DNA from: Phycisphaerae bacterium
Lineage (GTDB): Bacteria; Planctomycetota; Phycisphaerae; Sedimentisphaerales; Anaerobacaceae
Direction: 5' to 3'
NCBI GenBank assembly: GCA_030615025.1
Contig: JAUXAB010000019.1
Span: 1-52,987, forward strand
DNA length: 52,987 nucleotides
The notes beneath the pieces are model-generated. The model saw nothing but the letters and a program-made list of their open reading frames with translations. It was not told where the DNA came from and made no database searches. Both the position numbers and the translations under genes were made by a program. Shown here one piece after another: positions 21,594 to 30,136 of this stretch (its first letter is position 1; every line of letters begins with the position of its first letter).

Positions 21594-23465
21594 TCACCAG
21601 ATTTTGCAGACTACAAACAGAATTACCAGTAATCCCAGAATTACCCAAGTCAAATACATCGGCAACAAGCCTGAATGCAGCCATCGCAGAAATCCTGTCA
21701 AGGCCAGTCCTAATCTGCCGCTCTGATTGTACGTATCGAAGTGGCCTTTTTCCTGGCCGGCATAGAGCTGTCTTAAGCCGCCCATCGACGAAACCGTTTT
21801 GTAGAAATGCGTCCCGGATACCCTCATTTGCTCGTTAGGCTGCACTTCACCGCAAGTCCAGGTCGGAACACTTCTGACCTTTCGTGACACAAAGCCGACC
21901 AGTAAAATTACCAGGCCAAGACCGATGCCGAGTACTATCAGGGCGGTAGCCAGAGTAGAATCCCACGTGCCGATGAAAATGCTGCTATCGGCCTCTATAT
22001 CCAAGGCAGGATAAATGAACCGATTGAGCGGTACGAAATAAAAGACTCCGAACAATACACACAGCAAAGCAAGTACAACCATCGGAATCCTCATAGGCAG
22101 CGAAACTTCTTTTACATCTTTTAGCTTATCCGGCAAGCGTGAAAGGAACACTGAGTGTATAATCTTTACCGAGTAAGCTAACGTAAGCGCACTTCCGAAG
22201 ATAGCGGCAATCAGCCAGATGGGCCACAGTTTAGCTACCGCACTCGTTTGTTCGGTTCCCATCTGAATCACGCCCTGATAAACCATCCATTTGGAAACAA
22301 AGCCGTTAAACGGAGGAATGCCGGAAACACTCAGGGCCGCAATGAGAAAGGTAACAAAGGTTATCGGCATTTTTTTGCCCAGCCCGCCCAGTTCATCCAT
22401 CTCGGCGGTCCCGGTTTCCTGTTCAACCGCACCTGCCCCAAGAAATAGACAAGATTTATAAATTGCATTGTTCAGCATGTGAAATACTGCACCAGCAAGG
22501 CCGACAGCCGTCCCTGTTGCTATACCTAATATCATATATCCAACCTGACTAATCGCTGAATACGCCAACAGCTTCTTAACATTGTGCTGCACGAGTGCCA
22601 CCATTGCGGCAATAATAATCGTCGCCGTGCCGACGATTGCCAGGATAAAGGTTAAGGGCACAGAGTTGAGCGCGAATATGCTGCGGACAATTATTACCAG
22701 AAGATAAATTCCCAGGAGTTTGTCTATCGCACCGGGCAGAAGTGCCATTACAGACGCCGGGGCGTATTCGCCACTGGTGGGCAGCCACGTATGCAAAGGC
22801 ATCGCGCCTGCCTTGGTGATGGCGGCTACCATAAGAAGAATAAAGGCTATAATTGCTATTGAGGATGTGGTTGGTACAGGGGCTTTTGCGATTTCGGAAA
22901 TCACAAGTGTCCCGGAAAGCGCCCATACCATAAGCACGCCGAGCAGAAAAGCGGCGTCGGAGACACCTATCATTGTAAAGCTTTTTGTCGCTGCGAAATT
23001 GGAATTTTTGCCGCCTGTCGTTATCAGAAGATATAATGAAGCGGTAACGATCTCCCAGAATATCAGTAAGAACAGCAAGTGATTGGAAAGCAATATTCCT
23101 GCTGAACCGCCTATTGTAAGCAGAATGGCACCGTAATAAATATTCGTATTGCGTATTGCGTGTATCTTTAGTGAATACAGAGTTATCAGCAGGCCAAAGC
23201 CCATAGCGAACATCAGTATAAATGCTTGAAGCGCGCTGGCACTTAGCAATAAGTCTAAGTTCAAATTGCCTATTTGCAGAACAGGGCAGCTATACTCAAG
23301 TTGGCCAAGAGAAAATATACGAATGGCCAACGCAAATGCAATGACCGAAATAATCAAGGTCAGCACTTTGGAGACGGACTTTATTTTGCTTGGCAAAAAC
23401 AACAGCACAAAGCCCACGGCCAGAGGCAAAAAGACCAACATCGGCAGAATCTTGCCCAAATTCAT
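21594..23465 (-). CDS. NuoL/HyfB/EchA-type proton-pumping subunit (623 aa)
   Basis: This is a polytopic protein of the NuoL/MrpA/HyfB family with about 15-16 helices. Key segments include LLFLLIFWEIVTASLYLLIT (conserved Glu) and AITKAGAMPLHTWLPTSGEY (conserved Lys and His region). The C-terminal soluble piece VPTWTCGEVQPNEQMRVSG and a last helix are typical of hydrogenase-4/Ech-type subunits (HyfB, EchA, CooM) rather than of complex I NuoL. The Pyrococcus MBH lacks this subunit, so the present complex mixes Mrp-type and Hyf/Ech-type membrane arms. Overlaps the large-subunit gene by 4 bp. Confidence 0.88.
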   Translation of the reverse strand: MNLGKILPMLVFLPLAVGFVLLFLPSKIKSVSKVLTLIISVIAFALAIRIFSLGQLEYSCPVLQIGNLNLDLLLSASALQAFILMFAMGFGLLITLYSLKIHAIRNTNIYYGAILLTIGGSAGILLSNHLLFLLIFWEIVTASLYLLITTGGKNSNFAATKSFTMIGVSDAAFLLGVLMVWALSGTLVISEIAKAPVPTTSSIAIIAFILLMVAAITKAGAMPLHTWLPTSGEYAPASVMALLPGAIDKLLGIYLLVIIVRSIFALNSVPLTFILAIVGTATIIIAAMVALVQHNVKKLLAYSAISQVGYMILGIATGTAVGLAGAVFHMLNNAIYKSCLFLGAGAVEQETGTAEMDELGGLGKKMPITFVTFLIAALSVSGIPPFNGFVSKWMVYQGVIQMGTEQTSAVAKLWPIWLIAAIFGSALTLAYSVKIIHSVFLSRLPDKLKDVKEVSLPMRIPMVVLALLCVLFGVFYFVPLNRFIYPALDIEADSSIFIGTWDSTLATALIVLGIGLGLVILLVGFVSRKVRSVPTWTCGEVQPNEQMRVSGTHFYKTVSSMGGLRQLYAGQEKGHFDTYNQSGRLGLALTGFLRWLHSGLLPMYLTWVILGLLVILFVVCKIW

Positions 23466-25183
23466 ATATCCTCCATCTTTAGTTCCGGCGCACCAAGTTC
23501 CTTCTTAATCTGTGCGGTTTTCTCACGGCTCAATCGCAGCAAAGTATCGTAGTCGTGTATAACTTTATTGTTATTATCAATAACAGCTAATCTCTCGGTA
23601 CAACTGTAGCAGGGGTCCACCGCTGCGAGCGTAATGGTGACATCGGCAATATGTCCACCAATGCACGAGGCCTTAAACGAAGGCACATTAACGTAACTTG
23701 GCGCCCTGACCTTGTGGCGGACCGGCCTGTTACCGCCGTCACTGCGGACGTAATGGAACGTTTCGCCTCTTGGTGCCTCGACGTGTCCGACCGTTTCGCC
23801 AGGCGGAATTTCCTTGACTTCCACAGCAACGGGGCCTTCCGGCAGCTTTTTCAAGGCCTGCCTCACTATTTTGATGGATTCAAAAGTCTCCAGCAGACGG
23901 ACAACCGCCTTGGCAAAAACGTCACCTTCGGTTTGGGTAATTACGTTCCAGTCCAAATCAGCGTATGCCGCATAAGGGTCGTCGCGCCTTACATCAATAG
24001 CGACGCCGCTGCCTCGGGCTGTTGGCCCTGTTACCGCATATTTGATAGCGTCCTCTTTGCTCAATATCCCTACGCCTTTGAGCCGGGCGTGCAGAACAGG
24101 GTCATCGAGCACCGCCTTGGTGAGCATTTCCGTTTTCTTTTCAATTTGGTCGAGTTCTTTTAGTATCTTGGGGATAAGCTCATTGGGGATGTCTTCTCTG
24201 CAGCCGCCGACCTTGACGTTTCCATAATTGTTTCTGTTGCCTGTTATTTCTTCCAGCAAATCGAGTACCGGCTCACGGTATTTCCACGCCCACATAAAGA
24301 CGGTGTCATAACCGATAAAGTGTCCCGCCAGGCCCACCCAGAGTAAGTGACTGTGAATGCGCTCAAGCTCGGTGATAATCGTTCGCACGTACAGCGCACG
24401 CTCGGGCGGTGTTATGCCGGCAAGCTCTTCCACAGCCTGCACGTAGGCCAACGGATGCGTAGCTGAGCAAATTCCACATATTCGTGAAACCAAAAACGGT
24501 ATCTGGTCAAATTGCAGCGATTCGCTGATTTTTTCTACGCCGCGATGGTTATAAGACAATCGCACGTCAATATCCGTTACTATTTCGCCGTCGACGGTTA
24601 GCTGGAAAAATTCCATCTCTTCCTGCAGCGGATGGAATGGGCCGACTGCAAGAATCGGCGAGACGGTTTGACCCGCTCCTTTAGGCGGGGACGGTTTGAA
24701 GCCTGGACGGCTCGGTGTTTCACCATTTCCCGGTTTTACCGCTTCCAGGTCCGTGTCTTTCCTCAATGGATAAACACCTTCCGGCCAGTCATCGGACAAA
24801 ATCAGACGCCTCATATCAGGATGGTTCTTAAACTCGATTCCCAATATGTCGTGTATTTCTCTTTCTATCCACTCTGCCCCCGGCAAAAATGGTGCGATGG
24901 ATTCAATGGCGGGGTTTTCACGATCGTGGATTTTGGTTTTTAAGGTAATTATAGAGCCGGTCTGGTCATACGCATAATGGTAGAGAACTTCGAAACAATC
25001 ATCAGAATCAATGCCCGTAGCAATCACAAACCGCAAAGGCACTTCTTCAAACAGGAACTTGTTGACAGCATAACTGTTTTCAGCATCACAGGTAAGCCAT
25101 ATTCTATTGTCCGCCGGCTGCTCGATTGCTTCCAGCCTGTCCTCTATTTCTGATAACCTGTTATTTAGTTCTTCCTGGTTCAT
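23462..25183 (-). CDS. Group 4 [NiFe] hydrogenase large subunit fused to a NuoC domain
   Basis: Residues about 25-145 are a NuoC/30-kDa domain (PGAEWIEREIHDILGIEF, HPDMRRLILSDDWPEGVYPL). From about 185 on it is the catalytic subunit. Both nickel motifs are complete: SRICGICSATH (C236, C239) and DPCYSCTER (C525, C528), which separates it from NuoD and from Mbx, whose cysteines are lost. A 42-residue tail after CTER matches the peptide removed by the operon's peptidase, as in HycE. The enzyme should reduce protons or oxidise H2 in the cytoplasm. The domain linker (residues about 155-175) contains palindromic repeat DNA flanked by 10-bp direct repeats. The fused NuoCD layout is that of HycE/HyfG. 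Confidence 0.93.
   Translation of the reverse strand: MNQEELNNRLSEIEDRLEAIEQPADNRIWLTCDAENSYAVNKFLFEEVPLRFVIATGIDSDDCFEVLYHYAYDQTGSIITLKTKIHDRENPAIESIAPFLPGAEWIEREIHDILGIEFKNHPDMRRLILSDDWPEGVYPLRKDTDLEAVKPGNGETPSRPGFKPSPPKGAGQTVSPILAVGPFHPLQEEMEFFQLTVDGEIVTDIDVRLSYNHRGVEKISESLQFDQIPFLVSRICGICSATHPLAYVQAVEELAGITPPERALYVRTIITELERIHSHLLWVGLAGHFIGYDTVFMWAWKYREPVLDLLEEITGNRNNYGNVKVGGCREDIPNELIPKILKELDQIEKKTEMLTKAVLDDPVLHARLKGVGILSKEDAIKYAVTGPTARGSGVAIDVRRDDPYAAYADLDWNVITQTEGDVFAKAVVRLLETFESIKIVRQALKKLPEGPVAVEVKEIPPGETVGHVEAPRGETFHYVRSDGGNRPVRHKVRAPSYVNVPSFKASCIGGHIADVTITLAAVDPCYSCTERLAVIDNNNKVIHDYDTLLRLSREKTAQIKKELGAPELKMEDI
24662..24699. repeat. Palindrome with 10-bp flanking direct repeats inside the large-subunit gene
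   Basis: GACGGTTTGA occurs at 24662-24671 and 24690-24699. Between them lies a hairpin CCCGC ... GCGGG (24672-24676, 24685-24689). It encodes the linker between NuoC and large-subunit domains (residues about 155-175), where an insertion is tolerated. It looks like a tiny element with a target duplication. Confidence 0.6.
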
Positions 25184-25196
25184 AATTCTTTCTTGC

Positions 25197-25628
25197 TTAT
25201 AAAACGGATAATGCTTTTACCACGCCGGATATTATAGCTTCGGGCTTCGGCGGGCAGCCAGGCACATAGGCAATAATTGCATTGGGGTCTACTTCCCTGA
25301 TTATTTTATCTACGGGGCCGACCACATGGTAACCGGTGGTGAATATTCCTTTGTCACAAGCACAGGCGCCAATTGCAAAGACAACACAGGGCTTGGCGGT
25401 TTGCCGATACACTTCCTGCAGGCGAGGCGCTGCCTGGCGGGTCACTACGCCGGTTACCAGCAAAGCATCAGCATGTCGGGGCGAGCCGACCAATTTGATA
25501 CCAAACCTTTCAACATCGAACTTCGGCGTCAGCAAATTTACGATTTCAATATCGCAGTTGTTGCACGCGCCGGTATTAACGTGAAAGACCCACGGCGATT
25601 TCTTTAATGACCATATCTTCCAGCTCAT
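25197..25628 (-). CDS. Hydrogenase small subunit (NuoB/MbhJ/HycG type)
   Basis: The cysteines that bind the proximal [4Fe-4S] cluster are visible: NTGACNNCDIEI, FAIGACACDKG and YVPGCPPKPEAI. The length (143 residues from ATG 25628, MSWKIWSLKKSPWVFHVN) fits group 4 small subunits, which lack the medial and distal cluster domain. A GTG at 25673 would add 15 residues and overlap nuoH; ATG 25628 is preferred because family members begin close to it. It passes electrons between the ferredoxin-like subunits and the nickel site. Confidence 0.92.
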   Translation of the reverse strand: MSWKIWSLKKSPWVFHVNTGACNNCDIEIVNLLTPKFDVERFGIKLVGSPRHADALLVTGVVTRQAAPRLQEVYRQTAKPCVVFAIGACACDKGIFTTGYHVVGPVDKIIREVDPNAIIAYVPGCPPKPEAIISGVVKALSVL

Positions 25629-25663
25629 ATTTCGTTTCTCTATTTGCGCTTCACGCTTCGTGT

Positions 25664-26599
25664 CTACAGCCACTTGATACCATAAGAATTACCGATTATT
25701 GCCAGAATAACAGCGGCAACAAGAACAACACCGCAGTAAAACCAGAAAAACTTCATTGCCTGGTCGATGCGAACTCGGGGGTTGGTGTTTTTGATTAGAA
25801 TCAACAAAACCAGCACCAACACGTACTTGGCAATTCCCGCCCACAACGCCCCTGTGAATCCGCCGAGGAACACCATTACTAAAAACAGCGGCAACGCCAC
25901 AAGCATCATCGCCTGGACAAGTTTCCAGACAGCAAGCAGAGCTCCGGAATATTCCATCAGCACGCCGCTGGCTACCTCGGTCTCCGCCTCGGCTATATCG
26001 AATGGGACAAACCCAAGTTTTGCTTGAACGCACAATAACGCAACCAGAAATGCCAGCATTCCGGATATGCTAAGGGCAGGTGTCTGCTGAGCGATTGCAG
26101 CTAAGCTGAGCTGTCCGCCGCTTTTTATAATCACCACGATAAAGGCCAAAACCAGCGACAGCTCATAGCCCATAACCAGTTTCATTTCACGGCTTGTGCC
26201 CAATGCCGCGTGAGGGCTGGCACTGGCACTACTGCCGAGAATCAACGCCAGCGACGGCAGCACCATCAGGTAAATCGCTACAATGATGTCGCCAACAAAG
26301 AGTCTCGTCGGGTCGATGGTTATTCGCCACAGCATTGTCGAAAGCAAAAGCACACCCGCTAAGCCGACGACCGGCGCTGCCTTGAAGACGGTTTGTTGAG
26401 CTTCCTCGGGTATCAGCACTTCCTTGCCTAAAAGTTTCATAACATCATAGAATGGCTGAAGAAATGGCGGGCCAACACGCCACTGCACCAGCGCACTTAC
26501 CTTGCGGACTATCCACGAAGCGACCAGCCCCAAACAAACAGTGAACACAAAGCCCGGAAAAATAAAAATCCAGAACAAATTTTGTAGAGCTTGCGTCAT
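25664..26599 (-). CDS. NuoH/MbhM/HycD-type membrane subunit
   Basis: The product has eight predicted membrane helices. Family motifs are seen: RKVSALVQWRVGPPFLQPFY DVMKLLGKE (NuoH-like RxGP), and the acidic loop PFDIAEAETEVASGVLMEYS. It anchors the catalytic subunits and links redox chemistry to the ion pumps. ATG 26599 (MTQALQNLFWIFIFPG) is preferred over 26632 because it overlaps the upstream stop by four bases (ATGA), the usual coupling in this operon. Confidence 0.92.
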   Translation of the reverse strand: MTQALQNLFWIFIFPGFVFTVCLGLVASWIVRKVSALVQWRVGPPFLQPFYDVMKLLGKEVLIPEEAQQTVFKAAPVVGLAGVLLLSTMLWRITIDPTRLFVGDIIVAIYLMVLPSLALILGSSASASPHAALGTSREMKLVMGYELSLVLAFIVVIIKSGGQLSLAAIAQQTPALSISGMLAFLVALLCVQAKLGFVPFDIAEAETEVASGVLMEYSGALLAVWKLVQAMMLVALPLFLVMVFLGGFTGALWAGIAKYVLVLVLLILIKNTNPRVRIDQAMKFFWFYCGVVLVAAVILAIIGNSYGIKWL

Positions 26600-27120
26600 T
26601 TCTTTGCCTTTTCCCTCAAAAACGGCTCCCACAGGACCCCGCCGGCGACTTTGACAACGATATCTTCAAAAACCTCTATCAAATCCTTTTCTTTTGCTGC
26701 GTCAACTTCCCCATAATCTATGCTTCCGTCCTCGCACGTGTTAACGCACAATGGCTTTTCACCTTCGCCTAACCTGCCTCTGCACACATCGCAAGCGCTG
26801 GTTGGAAAAAGTATCAAATCAGTGTATATCGTTCCAAACGGGCAGGCTATCGCACAGGTACCACACCCGGTGCACAGCATATTCGCCCTTTTGAGAATGC
26901 CGGAGTCATCATCTTCGGTTGGTACCTTTTCTAATGCCTCGTTAGGACAGGCTTTAACACACGGTGCGGCTTCACACTTACGGCATATCAGGGCGAAACG
27001 AATCATTTCCAGCAGCGAGTCAATTCCCTTGTTGTCAGGATGATGCTTGTACGAACACTGCACCTTGGATTCACCCTGCAGTTTGCATTTTGCTAAATCT
27101 ATTATTAACTTCGCACCCAT
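26596..27120 (-). CDS. Polyferredoxin (HycB/HydN-like) subunit
   Basis: Starts at ATG 27120 (MGAKLIIDLAKCKLQGES). It carries several Cys motifs: CRKCEAAPCVKACP, CTGCGTCAIACP and CDVCRGR with CVNTC, which should bind three to four [4Fe-4S] clusters like HycB/FdhB electron-transfer subunits. An upstream ATG at 27168 lies in a heptad-like repeat and is unlikely. It probably shuttles electrons between the flavin/iron-sulfur pair upstream and the hydrogenase core. Overlaps nuoH by 4 bp. Confidence 0.88.
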   Translation of the reverse strand: MGAKLIIDLAKCKLQGESKVQCSYKHHPDNKGIDSLLEMIRFALICRKCEAAPCVKACPNEALEKVPTEDDDSGILKRANMLCTGCGTCAIACPFGTIYTDLILFPTSACDVCRGRLGEGEKPLCVNTCEDGSIDYGEVDAAKEKDLIEVFEDIVVKVAGGVLWEPFLREKAKK

Positions 27121-27182
27121 AATATCGTGTTCCGTATCTCGTGTCTCGTGGCTCAATTCACAATCCACGATTCATGTTTTTT

Positions 27183-28004
27183 TTAAGCCCAAATATCCGG
27201 GTAGTCCTTTATTTGGTCGTAGGTAAAGACAGGTCCATCCTTACAGACATAATACTTGCCGAGCATACAATGGCCGCACTTACCTATCCCACAGCTCATG
27301 TTCTTTTCCATTGAAAGATAAATGTCCTTAGCTGCAAACCCAAAATCCAACAATTTTAAGGTAGCGAATTTCATCATAATCGGCGGGCCGCAGACCACCG
27401 CCACCGCGTTATTAATCTTCACGTCCTTGGGCGAAAGTATCGTGGTTACTACGCCGACATTGTCCTTCCACTTGCCTTTCGCCTCGTCGACGGTAAGTTT
27501 CATATCAACGCCGGCGATATCCTGCCAGGAGCCAAAAAGTGTTGTTTTGAAGATAAAATCGTCAGGTGTCTTGGCTCCAAACCGGCAGACTACAGATTTG
27601 AAATCCTTTATTCTATCGACCAGCGTCAGGAATAGAGACCGAATTGGCGCCAGGCCTACACCACCGCCGACGATATAAATTTCTTTGCCGACAAAATCGT
27701 CAACCGGATAACCGTTACCGTAGGGCCCGCGAATACCAACCATTTGTCCTTTGTTGCACTGGTGTAGCAAACCCGTTAGACGCCCGGCTTTCATAATACT
27801 AATTTCCATCTTCTCGGTCTCAGCCGGGGACGAAGAGGGCGTAAACGGCGCTTCTCCTTCACCAGGCAAAGTCAGCTCCACAAATTGGCCTGTCTCGAAC
27901 TTGAAAGGTTCTTCCAGCACAATGACAAAGGTTTTAATCGTTGGGGATTCCTCTATAATCTCAACGATTTCGCCGTTTATAGGTTGATAAGGATTTTCGT
28001 TCAT
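27183..28004 (-). CDS. FAD/NAD(P)-binding HydG/AsrB-like electron-transfer subunit
   Basis: The 273-residue protein has a ferredoxin-reductase fold: FAD domain (KFETGQFVELTLPG), NAD(P) domain (YIVGGGVGLAPIRSLFLTL and AVVCGPPIMM), and a C-terminal Cys cluster (SCGIGKCGHCMLGKYYVCKD) for a [2Fe-2S] centre. It resembles the gamma subunit of sulfhydrogenase and the B subunit of anaerobic sulfite reductase. It overlaps the hydB-like gene by 4 bp. Its role is probably to connect the membrane hydrogenase with the NAD(P)H pool. Whether it prefers NADH or NADPH is not clear. Confidence 0.88.
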   Translation of the reverse strand: MNENPYQPINGEIVEIIEESPTIKTFVIVLEEPFKFETGQFVELTLPGEGEAPFTPSSSPAETEKMEISIMKAGRLTGLLHQCNKGQMVGIRGPYGNGYPVDDFVGKEIYIVGGGVGLAPIRSLFLTLVDRIKDFKSVVCRFGAKTPDDFIFKTTLFGSWQDIAGVDMKLTVDEAKGKWKDNVGVVTTILSPKDVKINNAVAVVCGPPIMMKFATLKLLDFGFAAKDIYLSMEKNMSCGIGKCGHCMLGKYYVCKDGPVFTYDQIKDYPDIWA

Positions 28005-29056
28005 TTTGCAACTTTTGCCTTCTTCTTGTCTTTATCCTTAAGTTCTTCATTCAATTTCTTTAGTACGTCCCTGGTGTCCGTTCCACCCGCACAGGTATCT
28101 ATGCACCTGCCGCAGCCGACGCACATTTCGAGGCCGTATCTTTCAAGAAAATAAACAAACTTGTGCAGGAGGCGATGTTTGACTCTATCGCCGAGCACCT
28201 TGCGCGGGTTTTCACCGCCGGCTACTTCGGCATAGGCCTGTCTCATACAACTGTCCCACATCTTCATCTTGGCGAAGTAGTCCTTTTGCCTGGTATCATA
28301 GAGGTAAAAACAATGGCAGGTAGGGCAAATCCTCGTACAGCCCTGACATTCGACACAACTTTTCGCCTCAGCATCAAAAATATCGGAGTCCTGACTGTTT
28401 TCCACGATTTCCTTAATTGGCACATCGAGCTGGTATTTGGCATTGTTTTCCTCAAGTTGTTTTTGTGTCTCAGCCCTGTTCTCATCTCGCTTGGCCAGAA
28501 GGGCATCAGTGACATCGCTGAAGAGTTGAGAGTGTTTTTCTATAAAATCCTGTCCCTTTTGCGAGCCGGCTTCTACGATAAAGCCATCGGTTATTCCTGA
28601 AACATTCAAATCAAAGCCGCTTTGAGCAAAAGGCTGCCCGCCGCAAAGGTTGCAGAAGCAATTCTCGCCGGGCTCGAAGCAATCGGATGAGATTACAAGC
28701 ATATTCTGGCGCCGGCTTAGATAAAGCGGGTCGAGAAACTCCTCCTCGGTGAAAACCTTGTCCAGGATTTCGATAGAGCGCAAATCGCAGTCTTTAAGCC
28801 CGAATACGGCAAATGGTTTTACCTGCTCCGGCTCAGCAGGTTCCGGGAAAATCGCCGCAAGCTCACATATCGGAAACAAAAACTCTTTTACCGTCGGACA
28901 GGTGCGTATGTTGTTAAGTTCTACCGGCTCCTCAGCGGAAGGGTCATATTTTGTGTATATATAATGCTCTCCGGCTTTCTTCGGAACGTAAAGCTCCATC
29001 TTCTCGGCGACGGCATCCAAAAACGGCTTTAATTGTCTTGTAAATCCAGTTTTCAT
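28001..29056 (-). CDS. Iron-sulfur HydB/AsrA-like subunit
   Basis: The 351-residue protein ends in two ferredoxin-like motifs (CVECQGCTRICPTCHC, CVGCGRCIDTCAGG), with further Cys in the middle (CFEPGENCFCNLCGG). This matches sulfhydrogenase beta and anaerobic sulfite reductase A subunits, which shuttle electrons from the flavin subunit. It is the first structural gene of the operon. A promoter (TTGAAA, 17 bp, TGTAAT) lies just upstream, giving a leader of roughly 30 nt without a good ribosome binding site. Confidence 0.88.
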   Translation of the reverse strand: MKTGFTRQLKPFLDAVAEKMELYVPKKAGEHYIYTKYDPSAEEPVELNNIRTCPTVKEFLFPICELAAIFPEPAEPEQVKPFAVFGLKDCDLRSIEILDKVFTEEEFLDPLYLSRRQNMLVISSDCFEPGENCFCNLCGGQPFAQSGFDLNVSGITDGFIVEAGSQKGQDFIEKHSQLFSDVTDALLAKRDENRAETQKQLEENNAKYQLDVPIKEIVENSQDSDIFDAEAKSCVECQGCTRICPTCHCFYLYDTRQKDYFAKMKMWDSCMRQAYAEVAGGENPRKVLGDRVKHRLLHKFVYFLERYGLEMCVGCGRCIDTCAGGTDTRDVLKKLNEELKDKDKKKAKVAK

Positions 29057-29076
29057 TTGTCACATCAGAATAAAAC

Positions 29077-29104
29077 TTGATTTTATATGAAAATTACAAA
29101 TCAA
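29077..29104. promoter_or_regulatory. Inverted repeat over the hydrogenase promoter (possible Rex operator)
   Basis: TTGATTT (29077-29083) and AAATCAA (29098-29104) are perfect 7-bp arms 14 bp apart, overlapping the -10 box. The spacing is longer than the classical Rex site, so the identity of the regulator is a guess. Confidence 0.35.
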
Positions 29105-29121
29105 AATCCAGAACTTTTCAA
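29093..29121 (-). promoter_or_regulatory. Sigma-70 type promoter of the hydrogenase operon
   Basis: On the minus strand TTGAAA (29121-29116) is 17 bp from TGTAAT (29098-29093), each one or two bases from consensus. It lies between rex and the hydB-like gene. Confidence 0.65.
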
Positions 29122-29186
29122 GCATTTTACATTTTAATTTTTGTTTTTTTTCGTTTTTTCGCTTTATACCTTCCGCTTCTGGCGGC

Positions 29187-29825
29187 TCAACCTGCCGGCA
29201 TATAGTACGGCAGGCAAGCAAGGTCCATCGCAATATCGATTGTTATTACCTTAACTTTTTTGGGAACTGTTATATGGCACGGCGAGAAATTCAAGATGCC
29301 TCTCACACCTGCTTTCACCAGCGCATCGGCTGTTTGCTGAGCAGCCTCTCGCGGCACTGCAATAATCGCAAGGCTGATTCCCCGCCTTTTCAACGTCCTC
29401 AGTTTTGAAGCGTCTTCAATCGTAAGATTTTCTATTTTCCTGCCGACCTTTTTGGGGTCGTTATCGAAAGCGGCAGCGACCCTAAAGTCATATATTCCAA
29501 AGCCGGGATATGCCAAAACAGCCAAACCCAGATTACCAACTCCAACTAAAGCTGCCTTCTGCACAACATCAAGTTTGAGGATTTTCTTAACTTGCTTTAC
29601 GAGCTTCTCAATATTATAGCCCACTCCGGGTGTGCCGAAGGCGCCGAAATAGGAAAAATCCTTTCTTATTTGCCAAGAATTAACGCCAAGAAAATCAGCC
29701 AGATTTCGGCTGGATACACTCTGCTGCCCTTCTTCCAACAAAGACAGCAGCCCCCTCAGATAAAGAGGCAGCCGCCGGATACTCTCATCTGGAATCCTGT
29801 GGTATCTCATAAGCTGTAATACCAT
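29187..29825 (-). CDS. rex: Redox-sensing transcriptional repressor Rex
   Basis: The 212-residue protein has an N-terminal winged helix (RRLPLYLRGLLSLLEEGQQS, then VSSRNLADFLGVNSWQIRKD FSYFG) and a Rossmann domain (VGVGNLGLAVLAYPGF, with AAFDNDPKKVG). Rex binds operators when NADH is low and leaves them when NADH rises, so it controls fermentative and respiratory genes. Its location just upstream of the hydrogenase operon suggests direct control. The start could be ATG 29825 or ATG 29810 (MRYHRIPDES); neither has a clear ribosome binding site. An 8-bp inverted repeat lies 16 bp before ATG 29825, consistent with autoregulation. Confidence 0.95.
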   Translation of the reverse strand: MVLQLMRYHRIPDESIRRLPLYLRGLLSLLEEGQQSVSSRNLADFLGVNSWQIRKDFSYFGAFGTPGVGYNIEKLVKQVKKILKLDVVQKAALVGVGNLGLAVLAYPGFGIYDFRVAAAFDNDPKKVGRKIENLTIEDASKLRTLKRRGISLAIIAVPREAAQQTADALVKAGVRGILNFSPCHITVPKKVKVITIDIAMDLACLPYYMPAG

Positions 29826-29840
29826 ATTACGATTATTTAG

Positions 29841-29864
29841 TGCTTGCGTTCACATTCGCAAGCA
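29841..29864. promoter_or_regulatory. Candidate Rex operator in front of rex
   Basis: Arms TGCTTGCG (29841-29848) and CGCAAGCA (29857-29864) flank an 8-bp centre. The inner 18 bp (TTGCG ... CGCAA) has the size and outer TTG/CAA of Rex sites, with C/G in place of the common T/A. Confidence 0.5.
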
Positions 29865-29875
29865 ACTGTAATCAC

Positions 29876-29905
29876 AATGTACAAAATCATTACTACATTT
29901 GTCAA
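29876..29905 (-). promoter_or_regulatory. Promoter of rex
   Basis: Minus strand TTGACA (29905-29900), 18-bp spacer, TACATT (29881-29876). Transcription would start close to the inverted repeat, letting a bound repressor block it. The remaining 29906-30136 shows no gene. Confidence 0.5.
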
Positions 29906-30136
29906 TAAAAATCGCCTGTTTAATCAAAATAAAATTCTTTTGCTTAATTTGTTTACAGATAGTAAGTTATCATCTATAGCTCGAAAAAGTGCAAAGAAAA
30001 GAAGGATTTTTTTCTTTACTCAAACCGCCCCTTTGGTTGGCAGACACAAGCACCCGAAGGAAAACTAAATATTACAATCGTATCTTTCAAAGACCAGTTA
30101 ATTTGAGTAATCTATTATTAGCAGGGAGAAGTTAAA

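Noticed and set aside
16916..28004. Reading the cluster as respiratory complex I
   Set aside because: The large subunit keeps all four Ni-binding cysteines and has a cleavable tail plus its own peptidase, and NuoE/F/G are absent.
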